From: Gillisella taibaishanensis
GTDB lineage: Bacteria > Pseudomonadota > Alphaproteobacteria > Rhizobiales > Rhizobiaceae
Assembly (NCBI RefSeq): GCF_001938985.1
Contig: NZ_MKIN01000017.1
Location: 62,001-126,000 of the forward strand
DNA length: 64,000 nucleotides
Direction of reading: 5' to 3'
Part shown: piece by piece, positions 9,489-18,062 of the stretch
Position numbering within the stretch: the stretch's first letter is position 1
Layout of the letters: each line of letters begins with the position of its first letter
Position numbers and translations under genes: made by a program
Notes under the pieces: generated by a model
Told to the model about the DNA's origin: nothing
Seen by the model: the letters and a program-made list of their open reading frames with translations, nothing else
Database searches by the model: none

Positions 9489-10250
9489 ATGACCGATCTC
9501 GGCTTCCAGCTTTACAGCGCCCGCAATTTTCAACCGTTCTCGCTGATTTTTCCGAAACTGAAGGCAGCGGGCTATACCCATGTCGAGGGTTATGGCGCCA
9601 TGTATGCCAGCGCTGACGACGCGGCGCTGAAGGCGCTGCGCGATGATCTCGACGCCAATGACCTGACCATGCCAACGGGACATTTTGGACTGGATCTCCT
9701 GGAAAGCGATCCGCAGAAGGCGCTGAGCATCGCCAGAACCCTCGGCGTCAAGGCGATCTACTGCCCCTATCTGCTGCCGGATCAGCGTCCTAGCGATGCC
9801 GCCGGTTGGTTCGCCTTCGGGCAGCGGCTGGAAAATGCCGGCAAGCCCTTCGTCGATGCCGGTCTGCTGTTCGGTTGGCACAATCATGATTTCGAATTTG
9901 CCACATTGCCTGATGGCTCGACGCCGCAGGAGCAGATCTTCGCCGGTGGCCCGAGCCTGACCTGGGAAGCGGACTTGGCCTGGGTGGTGCGCGGCAAAGC
10001 CGATCCGCTGGCCTGGGTGGAAAGCTACGGCAAGCGCATTACCGCCGTCCACGTCAAGGACATCGCGCCTGTCGGCGAAAACAAGGACGAGGATGGCTGG
10101 GCCGATGTCGGGCACGGCACCGTCGACTGGAAGGGGCTGGTCGCCGCTTTGGAACGCTACAATGTCCAGTATTACGTGGTGGAGCATGACAATCCTAGTG
10201 ATATAGATCGGCTCATCACTCGCTCGGCCGCGTCCTTCCATTCATTTTGA
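9489..10250 (+). CDS. Sugar phosphate isomerase/epimerase (xylose-isomerase-like TIM barrel)
   Basis: A 253-aa AP-endonuclease-2/xylose-isomerase-type TIM barrel. The pattern GWHNHDFEF (metal-site His), ADLAWVVRGKADP and ITAVHVKDIAP is shared with IolE/hydroxypyruvate-isomerase relatives. AGGAGG at 9475-9480 favours the ATG at 9489 over the one at 9483, which would lie only 2 nt away. Its position between the glycosidase and a Gfo/Idh dehydrogenase suggests it interconverts the released sugar or its keto form. The reaction itself cannot be read from sequence. Confidence 0.85.
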   Translation: MTDLGFQLYSARNFQPFSLIFPKLKAAGYTHVEGYGAMYASADDAALKALRDDLDANDLTMPTGHFGLDLLESDPQKALSIARTLGVKAIYCPYLLPDQRPSDAAGWFAFGQRLENAGKPFVDAGLLFGWHNHDFEFATLPDGSTPQEQIFAGGPSLTWEADLAWVVRGKADPLAWVESYGKRITAVHVKDIAPVGENKDEDGWADVGHGTVDWKGLVAALERYNVQYYVVEHDNPSDIDRLITRSAASFHSF

Positions 10251-10277
10251 TTCAAAGACTTGTCAGGATAATCTCAT

Positions 10278-11411
10278 ATGACACGCGAACTTTCAGTCGG
10301 CATTATCGGATGCGGTAATATCTCTTCGGCCTATTTCACGCTGGCGCCGCTGTTCAAAGGCATCAAGATCGTCGCCTGCGCCGATATCAACATGAATGCC
10401 GCTGAACTGCGCGCCGAGGAATTCGGCGTGACGGCCCAGACGGTCGAGGAACTGCTCGCCAATCCAGAGATCGATGTGGTGGTCAATCTCACCATTCCGG
10501 CGGTGCATTACACCGTCTCCAAGCAGATTCTTGAGGCGGGCAAGCATGTCTATTCGGAAAAGCCACTGGTTCTGAGCCTGGACGAGGGCGAGGATCTGAG
10601 GCGGATCGCTCGCGAAAAGGGGCTGTCTGTCGGCTGTGCGCCCGACACGTTCCTTGGCGGCGCGCACCAACTGGCTCGCAAATATATCGATGAGGGCGGC
10701 ATTGGGCGCATCACGTCAGGCACCTGCCATGTGATGAGCCCCGGCATGGAAATGTGGCACCCGAACCCGGATTTCTTCTTCCTGCCGGGCGGCGGCCCGA
10801 TCCTCGATCTCGGCCCCTACTACATCGCCAACCTGATCAACCTGATCGGGCCGGTGAAGCGGGTAGCAGCGCTGACCACGATGGCAAGCGAGACCCGCAC
10901 CATCACCAGCGAGCCGCGCAATGGTGAGGTCATTCCGGTGAAGACGCCCACCAATATCCACGCACTGCTGGAATTCGTGAACGGCGCGACGATCACGCTC
11001 TCTGCCAGCTGGGATGTCTGGTGCCACCGCCATGCCAATATGGAGCTTTACGGCACCGAGGGCTCGCTATTCGTGCCGGATCCGAATTTCTTCGGTGGCG
11101 TCGTCGAGGCGACCGGTCGTAACAAGGAGATCAATGCGCTTGAGGGCTGGGATCATCCGTTCGGCATCAACAACCAGGAAAGCGCGCAGGGACCGCGGGC
11201 CAACTATCGCACGGCGGGCCTGGCCGACATGGCACAGGCGATTTTGGAAGGGCGCGATGCCCGTTGCTCGCTCGATCGGGTACTACACGGCGTCGACGTG
11301 ATGACCGCAATCCTGAAATCAGGTGAGACCGGCGAATTCATCTCGCTGTCCACCACCTGTACCCAACCCGCTGCACTTGGGATAGAAGAGGCACGTGCCC
11401 TGCTTCGGTAG
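10278..11411 (+). CDS. Gfo/Idh/MocA-family oxidoreductase
   Basis: A 377-aa NAD(P)-dependent sugar dehydrogenase. The Rossmann motif is GIIGCGNISSAYF near residue 8, and the catalytic Lys is in the signature EKPLVLSLDEG around residue 95. The C-terminal alpha/beta domain contains a GPYYIANLINLIGPVKRV segment. It probably oxidises or epimerises a ring hydroxyl of the imported sugar, together with the adjacent TIM-barrel isomerase; such pairs are common in rhizobial sugar operons. Substrate unknown. Confidence 0.88.
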   Translation: MTRELSVGIIGCGNISSAYFTLAPLFKGIKIVACADINMNAAELRAEEFGVTAQTVEELLANPEIDVVVNLTIPAVHYTVSKQILEAGKHVYSEKPLVLSLDEGEDLRRIAREKGLSVGCAPDTFLGGAHQLARKYIDEGGIGRITSGTCHVMSPGMEMWHPNPDFFFLPGGGPILDLGPYYIANLINLIGPVKRVAALTTMASETRTITSEPRNGEVIPVKTPTNIHALLEFVNGATITLSASWDVWCHRHANMELYGTEGSLFVPDPNFFGGVVEATGRNKEINALEGWDHPFGINNQESAQGPRANYRTAGLADMAQAILEGRDARCSLDRVLHGVDVMTAILKSGETGEFISLSTTCTQPAALGIEEARALLR

Positions 11412-11485
11412 CGGTCAGAAACGGTCGCCTTTGGCGCGACGGTTTGAACCACCGGCGAGGCACGACGATCTGGGAAGAGACCCCC

Positions 11486-11509
11486 GGGGACGGCGGTTTG
11501 CCGTCTCCC
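11486..11509 (+). repeat. Intercistronic hairpin before the aldo/keto reductase gene
   Basis: GACGGC (11489-11494) and GCCGTC (11500-11505) pair around GGTTT. Flanking GG and TCCC allow the stem to extend with one mismatch. It ends just before the AAGGAG ribosome site of the next gene. Confidence 0.5.
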
Positions 11510-11527
11510 ATTCCAAGGAGCATGTCC

Positions 11528-12559
11528 ATGAGTTGGCAACCGGCTGAAAACCGCTATGAGCGGATGACTTATAATCGCTGCGGCAAAAGCGGCCTGAAAC
11601 TGCCGGCGATTTCGCTCGGCCTCTGGCACAATTTCGGCGATGTGACGCCGCATCAGCTAAAGCGCGATATGTGCCGCCGCGCGTTCGATCTCGGCATCAC
11701 CCATTTCGACCTCGCCAACAACTATGGTCCATTGCCGGGTGCTGCGGAACTGGCCTTCGGCGAAATCCTGAAGACAGATTTTCACGGGCTGCGCGACGAG
11801 CTGATCATATCGTCCAAGGCTGGCTATAATATGTGGCCCGGCCCGTATGGTGAATGGGGCAGCCGCAAATATCTAATTGCCTCCTGCGATCAAAGCCTGA
11901 AGCGGATGGGCCTCGACTATGTCGATATCTTCTATTCGCATCGTTTCGATCCCGATACGCCTCTTGAAGAGACCTGCGGCGCACTCGACCACATCGTCCG
12001 CTCCGGCCGGGCACTCTACGTCGGGATTTCCTCCTACAATTCGCAGCGCACCCGCGAAGCCGTAGAAATCATGAAGGGCCTCGGCACGCCGCTTCTGATC
12101 CATCAGCCGAGCTATTCGATGCTCAACCGCTGGGTCGAGGACGACAAGCTGCTCGATACGCTCGACGATGTCGGCATGGGCTCCATCGTGTTCTCGCCGC
12201 TCGCCCAGGGCATGCTGACCACCAAATACCTCTCCGGCATTCCCGAGGACAGCCGCGCCGCTCAGGACCACTTCCTGAAGCGTGACTTTATCCGCCCGGA
12301 GATCATCGACAACATCCGCAAGCTGAACGGTATCGCTGAAAAGCGCGGCCAGACGCTGGCACAGATGGCGATTTCCTGGGTGCTGCGCGGCGGCCGCGTC
12401 ACATCGGCCCTGATCGGCGCCAGCCGCGTGTCGCAGATCGAGGACTGCGTTGCCGCGCTGGACAAGCCTGACTTTACCGAGGGGGAACTGGCCGAGATCA
12501 ATGTCTACGCCAAGGAAGCCGACATCAATCTCTGGGCGAAATCCGCCGAGCGAGATTGA
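11528..12559 (+). CDS. Aldo/keto reductase, YghZ (L-glyceraldehyde 3-phosphate reductase) type
   Basis: A 343-aa (alpha/beta)8-barrel NADPH reductase. It closely follows the E. coli YghZ pattern as I know it: RCGKSGLKLPAISLGLWHNF, THFDLANNYGP (catalytic Asp and Tyr), SSKAGYNMWPGPYG (Lys), FYSHRFDPDTP (His), and the cofactor segment near ALIGASRVSQIEDCV. The frame is open from 11444, but AAGGAG at 11515-11520 and the homology place the start at ATG 11528. In this operon it may reduce an aldehyde or keto sugar intermediate, or detoxify L-glyceraldehyde 3-phosphate. Confidence 0.9.
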   Translation: MSWQPAENRYERMTYNRCGKSGLKLPAISLGLWHNFGDVTPHQLKRDMCRRAFDLGITHFDLANNYGPLPGAAELAFGEILKTDFHGLRDELIISSKAGYNMWPGPYGEWGSRKYLIASCDQSLKRMGLDYVDIFYSHRFDPDTPLEETCGALDHIVRSGRALYVGISSYNSQRTREAVEIMKGLGTPLLIHQPSYSMLNRWVEDDKLLDTLDDVGMGSIVFSPLAQGMLTTKYLSGIPEDSRAAQDHFLKRDFIRPEIIDNIRKLNGIAEKRGQTLAQMAISWVLRGGRVTSALIGASRVSQIEDCVAALDKPDFTEGELAEINVYAKEADINLWAKSAERD

Positions 12560-12568
12560 TCGTGACAC

Positions 12569-12596
12569 TGCCTCGCGCGCGGCGGTGCGCGGGGCA
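12569..12596 (+). repeat. Intercistronic hairpin before the GH43 gene
   Basis: TGCC-T-CGCGC (12569-12578) pairs with GCGCG-G-GGCA (12587-12596), a ten-pair GC-rich stem with one T-G wobble. It lies 23 nt before ATG 12620. Confidence 0.5.
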
Positions 12597-12619
12597 ATTC
12601 GTTTGAGGGAGGAGCACGC

Positions 12620-14233
12620 ATGATCATCAATCCCATTCTACCGGGTTTCAATCCGGATCCGTCGATATGCCGTGTCGGCGATGACTACTACATCGCCACC
12701 TCCACCTTCGAATGGTATCCGGGCGTGCAGATCCATCACTCCCGCGATCTCGTCAACTGGACGCTGGTGCGCCGGCCGCTGGAGCGCAAAAGCCAGCTCG
12801 ACATGCGGGGCAATCCCGATAGCTGTGGCATCTGGGCGCCGTGCCTGTCCTATGCCAACGGTTTGTTCTGGCTCGTCTATACGGATGTGAAGCGGCTGGA
12901 CGGCAGCTTCAAGGACGCGCCGAACTACATCGTCACGGCTGAGAGCGTCGAAGGGGAATGGTCCGATCCTGTCTATGTCAATTCCTCCGGCTTCGACCCG
13001 TCGCTGTTTCATGACGATGACGGCCGTAAATGGTTCGTCAACATGCATTGGAACCACCGGCTGGAAGCCTTCAACGCTGTCGGTCCGCATCCAGCCTTTG
13101 ACGGAATCCTATTGCAGGAATGGGACCCGATTGCCCGCAAGCTGACGGGGCCCGTGCGCAATATCTATCCGGGCACCGAGCGCGGCCTTGTCGAAGGCCC
13201 GCATCTGTTCAAGCGCAATGGCTGGTATTATCTGACCGTCGCCGAGGGCGGCACCGGCTATGACCATGCCGTGACCATGGCGCGTTCCAGGCAGATCGAA
13301 GGGCCATATGAGACACATCCCGACCGGCATCTGATGACCTCTAAGGACAGCCCGAAGGCGCCTTTGCAGAAGGCGGGCCACGGCCAATATGTGGAGACGC
13401 CTGATGGCCAGGCCTATCATACCCATCTCTGCGGCCGCCCGCTTGCTCCTTATCGGCGCTGCACGCTCGGCCGAGAAACCAGCTTGCAGAAATGTGTGTG
13501 GCGCGACGACTGGCTTTATCTCGAGCAGGGCGGCCAGGTGCCGGCTGTTGAGGTTGCTCCGCCGGCGCCGGCCGCGCGGCAGGATCTTGCCGCACGCCGT
13601 GAATATAGTTTCGATTCCGCCGGTCTGCCCATGGACTTCCAATGGCTGCGCACGCCGGAGCCGCAGCGAATTTTCAGCGTAACCGCCCGTCCGGACTTTT
13701 TGCGGCTCTACGGTCGGGAAAGCATAGGCAGTTGGTTCGAACAGGCGCTGGTAGCGCGTCGACAGCAGCATCATCGCTTCCGCGCCGAGACCCGCATCGA
13801 GTTTGCGCCTGAGACCTATCAGCAGGTGGCGGGGCTGACCCATTACTATAACAGGTACAAATTCCACGCTCTCGCGGTCACCTGGCATGAGACGCTGGGG
13901 CGGGCGCTGACGATCCTGTCCTGCCCGGGCGATTATCCCGGCGGAAAGCTGGTCTTCCCGATTGATGCGGGTCTGTCGCTGCCGGATGGCGCCATTGATC
14001 TTGCCCTTGAAGTCACTGACAACGACCTGCATTTCTTCTGGCGGGCAGCCGGAGATGCGTCACAGCCTTGGCAGGCTGTCGGTCCGATTCTCGACGCTGG
14101 CGTCATCTCCGACGAAGGCGGGCGCGGGGTGGATGCATCCTTTACCGGTGCCTTTGCCGGGCTGTTTGCCTTCGACATCACGGGTCAGGGGCAACCGGCA
14201 GATTTCGAGTATTTCGTCTACGAGGCGCGCTGA
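12620..14233 (+). CDS. Glycoside hydrolase family 43 (beta-xylosidase/arabinofuranosidase type)
   Basis: A 537-aa cytoplasmic GH43 enzyme with the two-domain XynB layout: an N-terminal five-bladed beta-propeller and a C-terminal beta-sandwich from about residue 320. Inferred catalytic residues are the general base D13 in FNPDPSI, the pKa-modulating D126 in GFDPSLFHDDDG and the acid E192 in GLVEGPHLF. It is the last gene of the sugar operon and has a GGGAGGAG ribosome site. Its last 16 bases overlap the end of the convergent glycosyltransferase gene. Xylo-oligosaccharides or arabinosyl side chains are the likely substrate class. Confidence 0.9.
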   Translation: MIINPILPGFNPDPSICRVGDDYYIATSTFEWYPGVQIHHSRDLVNWTLVRRPLERKSQLDMRGNPDSCGIWAPCLSYANGLFWLVYTDVKRLDGSFKDAPNYIVTAESVEGEWSDPVYVNSSGFDPSLFHDDDGRKWFVNMHWNHRLEAFNAVGPHPAFDGILLQEWDPIARKLTGPVRNIYPGTERGLVEGPHLFKRNGWYYLTVAEGGTGYDHAVTMARSRQIEGPYETHPDRHLMTSKDSPKAPLQKAGHGQYVETPDGQAYHTHLCGRPLAPYRRCTLGRETSLQKCVWRDDWLYLEQGGQVPAVEVAPPAPAARQDLAARREYSFDSAGLPMDFQWLRTPEPQRIFSVTARPDFLRLYGRESIGSWFEQALVARRQQHHRFRAETRIEFAPETYQQVAGLTHYYNRYKFHALAVTWHETLGRALTILSCPGDYPGGKLVFPIDAGLSLPDGAIDLALEVTDNDLHFFWRAAGDASQPWQAVGPILDAGVISDEGGRGVDASFTGAFAGLFAFDITGQGQPADFEYFVYEAR

Positions 14234-16185
14234 AATCCGGTGACATCGAGGGGCAGGGCTGGAACGTCGAAATGATCGGGCTCCAGTCCCGCCTTGGCCC
14301 GCTCGGCCATCATCTCGTAGGCAATCTCCAGATGTCGGCAGAAGCGGCTGGCGTCGAACAGCGGCGCCTTGAAGCGCTGGTCGGCAATGTGGTTTTTCAG
14401 CTGGGCAACCCGAGCGGGGTTGTTGACGAGGTCCGTCGCGAGTGCCACCAGGCCGTCCTCATCCATCGCCACCAATTCGTCGAGACCGATAGCCTTCAGC
14501 AGGCTTTCGGAGACGCGCGAGGCAAAATTGCTACCGCGCTTGGTAATGACGGGCAGGCCGGCCCAAAGCATGTCCGAGGTGGTGGTGTGGCCGTTGTAGG
14601 GAAAGCTGTCGATCGCAAAATCGGCGGCTTGGACGCGGGCGATATGGTTCTCGTAGAGCATTTTCGGGGCAAACAGCAATTGCGACTGCTTGACGCCGAG
14701 CGACTTGAAGAAGCGCACCGTGGACTGACGCGCCGCATGGCCATCAATCATCATCCACAGCAATGCCTTGGGATTGGCTTTGAGGATTCGTGCCCAGATT
14801 CCAAGGGTCTCCGGCGTATTCTTCGACTGACTGTTGAAGGCGCCGATGATGATCCTGTCAGATGGCAGGCCAAGCACCATCCGCCCTGATGCCGGGGGCA
14901 GCGGGCGATGGATAGAGTCATTCGGCTGATAGCTTTCCGGCAGGCGGCAGAATTTCTCGTGGTAATGCGGCTTTGAGCTATCAGGCAATACGACGGGATC
15001 GCCAATCACATAGTCGCAATCGACGGCAACGCAGCTGCCGGGAAAACCCAGCCAGGCGACATGCACAGGCGCGATCGGCCGGTTCATCAGCCCCGACCGG
15101 CTGTCGCGGGTGTGGCCTTTTAGATCCACAAGGATATCGACGCCTTTGGCGCGGATGACAGATTCGGCCTCTTCATCGCTGCATCCGACGATAGAAGTGA
15201 TCTCACCCCATTCGCTGCGCCCGCCGCCGTCTATTTCGGCGAGGCCCGGTGGCGTGTGGCAGAACAGCTGGATGTCTAACCGGCTTTTGTCATGGCTTGC
15301 CAGCACGCTGCGCAGCAGGCGCATGGTAGCGTGGTTGTCCCAGAAATCACCCGAGAGATAGCCGATCCGCAATCTCTGGCCCCAGGCATGCGGGATCGCG
15401 TGCCGCTTCGCGCGGACCTCTGGCGACATCGGCGTCCTGACGGCGATATAGCCGGCCAGCCGGTTCAAGCGCTCATCCGCCAGCCACATCAGATTGGCAT
15501 GGGGCGTTTCCATCGCCAGAAAATCCAGCCTGCCGGCGGCGATATCCTGATGCAGCAGCGGCTCCTCGACGGCAAGGATCTCGTAATTGCAGTGCATCCG
15601 CGCGATCTGCACCAGCGCCATGCGCACCTTCGGCAGATCCGGGCGCAACTGCCGCATCCGGCTATAGATCGGCAGGCAGAGAGGGTGGTGGATATCGTCG
15701 CCGACGGTGAGTGCCGCCAGTAGCAGATCGTCGAAGTTATCGCTTCCGGCTAGCGCGGCAATCAAGCTATCTTTGGTTATGCCGGGCAGGGCGGACATGC
15801 CGGTCTTCAGGGCCACATAGGCTGCATCGGGTGTCGCTGTCGCCAGTGTCAGGCTGTCAACGACCAGCACTTTTGCTTGCACTTCATCGCCAGAGGTCAG
15901 AAAAAGACGTGCCGCACGCGCGAGGAAATCCGCCCGGATTGCCGCAGCCCCTGATATGTCCGACGCCGCCATGGACTTTGCCAAGCCGACAAACAGTTCA
16001 GCGGCCTTTGTGACCTGTCCTACCGCCTGAAGGCTTTGCGCCGCCATGGCCTGCAATTCGAGATTTGGTGAACCTTCCCCCATGCCGGATGAAAGCGCGT
16101 CACCGATCAGCCTCAAGACGCCGTCGTGATCACCCTTGGCAAAGCAGAGCCGGGCTTGTTCCAGGTTAATGGGCCGTACAGTCAC
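14218..16185 (-). CDS. SPINDLY/OGT-like glycosyltransferase (GT41), copy 2
   Basis: A 655-aa protein. An N-terminal helical TPR-like region (ARLCFAKGDHDGVLRLIGDAL onward) is followed by the O-GlcNAc-transferase-type catalytic region (COG3914). Motifs include IRIGYLSGDF-like RIGYLSGDFWDNHATMRLLRS, DILVDLKGHTRDSRSG, VAWLGFPGSCVAVDCDYVIGD, VIGAFNSQSKNTP and the donor-site segment NGHTTTSDMLWAGLPVITK. It starts with GTG overlapping the stop of the upstream paralogue (GTGA), so the two are co-translated. The acceptor is unknown; bacterial GT41 proteins modify proteins or surface glycans. Its end overlaps the convergent GH43 gene by 16 nt. Confidence 0.85.
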   Translation of the reverse strand: MTVRPINLEQARLCFAKGDHDGVLRLIGDALSSGMGEGSPNLELQAMAAQSLQAVGQVTKAAELFVGLAKSMAASDISGAAAIRADFLARAARLFLTSGDEVQAKVLVVDSLTLATATPDAAYVALKTGMSALPGITKDSLIAALAGSDNFDDLLLAALTVGDDIHHPLCLPIYSRMRQLRPDLPKVRMALVQIARMHCNYEILAVEEPLLHQDIAAGRLDFLAMETPHANLMWLADERLNRLAGYIAVRTPMSPEVRAKRHAIPHAWGQRLRIGYLSGDFWDNHATMRLLRSVLASHDKSRLDIQLFCHTPPGLAEIDGGGRSEWGEITSIVGCSDEEAESVIRAKGVDILVDLKGHTRDSRSGLMNRPIAPVHVAWLGFPGSCVAVDCDYVIGDPVVLPDSSKPHYHEKFCRLPESYQPNDSIHRPLPPASGRMVLGLPSDRIIIGAFNSQSKNTPETLGIWARILKANPKALLWMMIDGHAARQSTVRFFKSLGVKQSQLLFAPKMLYENHIARVQAADFAIDSFPYNGHTTTSDMLWAGLPVITKRGSNFASRVSESLLKAIGLDELVAMDEDGLVALATDLVNNPARVAQLKNHIADQRFKAPLFDASRFCRHLEIAYEMMAERAKAGLEPDHFDVPALPLDVTGFQRAS

Positions 16186-18023
16186 GCTGGAATTCCTTTA
16201 GGTGCGAGCGGCACGTCGAAATGGTCAGGCTCCAGCCCTGCCCGGGCGCGCGCGGCCATCATTGTATAGGCCGCCTCCAGATGTCGGCAGAACCGTTTGG
16301 AGTTAAACAATGGTGCCTTGAAACGCTGGTCGGCGAGATGCTGTTTCAGGCTCTTGACCTTAAGCGGATCGTTGACCAGACCAGTCACCAAGTCGATCAG
16401 CGCCTTATCGTCTTGCGCGACAAGTTCCGGCAGGCCAATGGCGTTCAGCAGGCTTTCCGAGACCCGGGAGGCAAAATTGCTGCCCCTTTTCGTCAGGACC
16501 GGCAGACCGGCCCAGAGCATATCCGAGGTGGTCGTATGGCCGTTGCAGGGAAAGGTGTCGATGGCGAAATCTGCCGCTTGCACCCGCGCGAGGTGACCGG
16601 CATAGGCCATTTTCGGCGCAAACAGCAGTTGCGATTGTTTGACGCCGAGGCTCTTGAAATGCGCTGATGTCGCCTGACGTGCGCCGTTGCCGTCGACCAT
16701 CAGCCAGAGCAATGCCTTTGGATTGGCCTTCAGTATTTCGGCCCAAAGCGCCATGGTTTCGAGGGAGTTCTTGCGCTGGCTGTTGAAGGCGCCGATCACC
16801 ACGCGATCACTAGGCAAGCCAAGCGCCAGCCGGCTGGCCGGCTCCGGCAGCGGCCGATGGACGGGATCGTTCGGCTGGTAGCATTCGGGCAACCGGCAGA
16901 ATTTCTCGTGGTAATGCGGTTTCGAGATCTCCGGCAACACGAAGCGGTCGCCGATCACATAATCGCAATCGATCTCAATGCAGGTGCCGGGAAAGCCGAG
17001 CCATTGCACATGGATGGGAGCCAATGGCCGGTTCATCAACTGCGAGCGTGTGCCCCGCGTGTGGCCTTTGATATCGACGAGTATGTCAATGCCGCGCGCC
17101 TTGATCGCAGCCGCGGCCTCGTTGTCGGTCATCTCGGTAATCGAGACGATGGTGCCCCATTCATTGCGGCCACCATGATCGAAGGCCAGGAACTGCTCCG
17201 GCGTATAGCAGAACAAGGTGATCTCGAAACGGCCAGGGTCATGACTGGCAATCACCGTACGCAACAGCCGCATGGTGGCGTGATCGTCCCAGAGATCACA
17301 GCTGAGATAGCCGATACGGATCTTATCGCCCCAAATATGCGGCTGTCTGCGCCGCAATGCCGGCATCGCTGGCGTAAGGGAAAAGCCGGGGACCAGCGAG
17401 GCAAGGCGGTTGAGAGCTTCGTCCGGTTCCCACATCAGGCTGGCGTGTGGCGGCTCATGGGTGAGACAGGCGGTCCCGCCTTGTGCTAGTTCAGCGCGCA
17501 GGGCAGGTTCCTCGGCGGCAAGGACCGGGTAATGACATTGTTCGCGCGCTGTGCGTAGCAGCAGCATGCGGATTGCATTGTCTTGCGGCTGCCATTGCCG
17601 CAGTTTCTGCAAGACGGTGAGCGTGAGCGGATTGCGGGTATCGCCTGAGAGAATTTCGCCGGCCTGTTGCCAATGCTCTGGCCTGTCGCTGGCAACCAAC
17701 GCCGCCAGAAAGCCATCCAATCTGTCCTGAGGGTAGGAGGTTGCCGACATTAGCGCCAGTGAGGCGGCGCGCGCACGCGTGGCTGATGCTTCCTGCTCCT
17801 GCATCCGTTTGGCGGCAAATTCGAAAGCCTCGACAGCGCCATCGACCGCGCCAAGGTTCAGCAGCACCTCTGCAAGCAGGCTTGCGGCCTCAGGACCCGG
17901 ATGGCTACCAACAAGCGCTGAAACGGATTCGAGCGCTGCCTGAAAATCACCGCGGTCGAAAAGGCTCCTGGCCTGCTGCAGATCGAGCGCCGCATTCAAC
18001 ACGATTGTCCTATCCTCCTGCAT
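16182..18023 (-). CDS. SPINDLY/OGT-like glycosyltransferase (GT41), copy 1
   Basis: A 613-aa paralogue of the downstream gene, sharing the whole architecture: N-terminal TPR-like helices (LDLQQARSLFDRGDFQAALESV), then RIGYLSCDLWDDHATMRLLRT, DILVDIKGHTRGTRSQLMNR, VQWLGFPGTCIEIDCDYVIGD, VIGAFNSQRKNS and NGHTTTSDMLWAGLPVLTK. The C-terminal halves are much more alike than the N-terminal TPR parts, as expected if both kept the same sugar-nucleotide chemistry but recognise different partners. First gene of a two-gene unit. No signal peptide or membrane segment, so cytoplasmic. The donor is probably a UDP-sugar by family. Confidence 0.85.
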   Translation of the reverse strand: MQEDRTIVLNAALDLQQARSLFDRGDFQAALESVSALVGSHPGPEAASLLAEVLLNLGAVDGAVEAFEFAAKRMQEQEASATRARAASLALMSATSYPQDRLDGFLAALVASDRPEHWQQAGEILSGDTRNPLTLTVLQKLRQWQPQDNAIRMLLLRTAREQCHYPVLAAEEPALRAELAQGGTACLTHEPPHASLMWEPDEALNRLASLVPGFSLTPAMPALRRRQPHIWGDKIRIGYLSCDLWDDHATMRLLRTVIASHDPGRFEITLFCYTPEQFLAFDHGGRNEWGTIVSITEMTDNEAAAAIKARGIDILVDIKGHTRGTRSQLMNRPLAPIHVQWLGFPGTCIEIDCDYVIGDRFVLPEISKPHYHEKFCRLPECYQPNDPVHRPLPEPASRLALGLPSDRVVIGAFNSQRKNSLETMALWAEILKANPKALLWLMVDGNGARQATSAHFKSLGVKQSQLLFAPKMAYAGHLARVQAADFAIDTFPCNGHTTTSDMLWAGLPVLTKRGSNFASRVSESLLNAIGLPELVAQDDKALIDLVTGLVNDPLKVKSLKQHLADQRFKAPLFNSKRFCRHLEAAYTMMAARARAGLEPDHFDVPLAPKGIPA

Positions 18024-18062
18024 GGGTGGATAGGACGCTAGGGCTCGTGGCTTGCCTGAACC

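Noticed and set aside
14362..14380. CCTTGAA within possible stems at 14369 and 16315
   Set aside because: These lie inside the coding sequences of the glycosyltransferase paralogues at equivalent positions and reflect shared codons.
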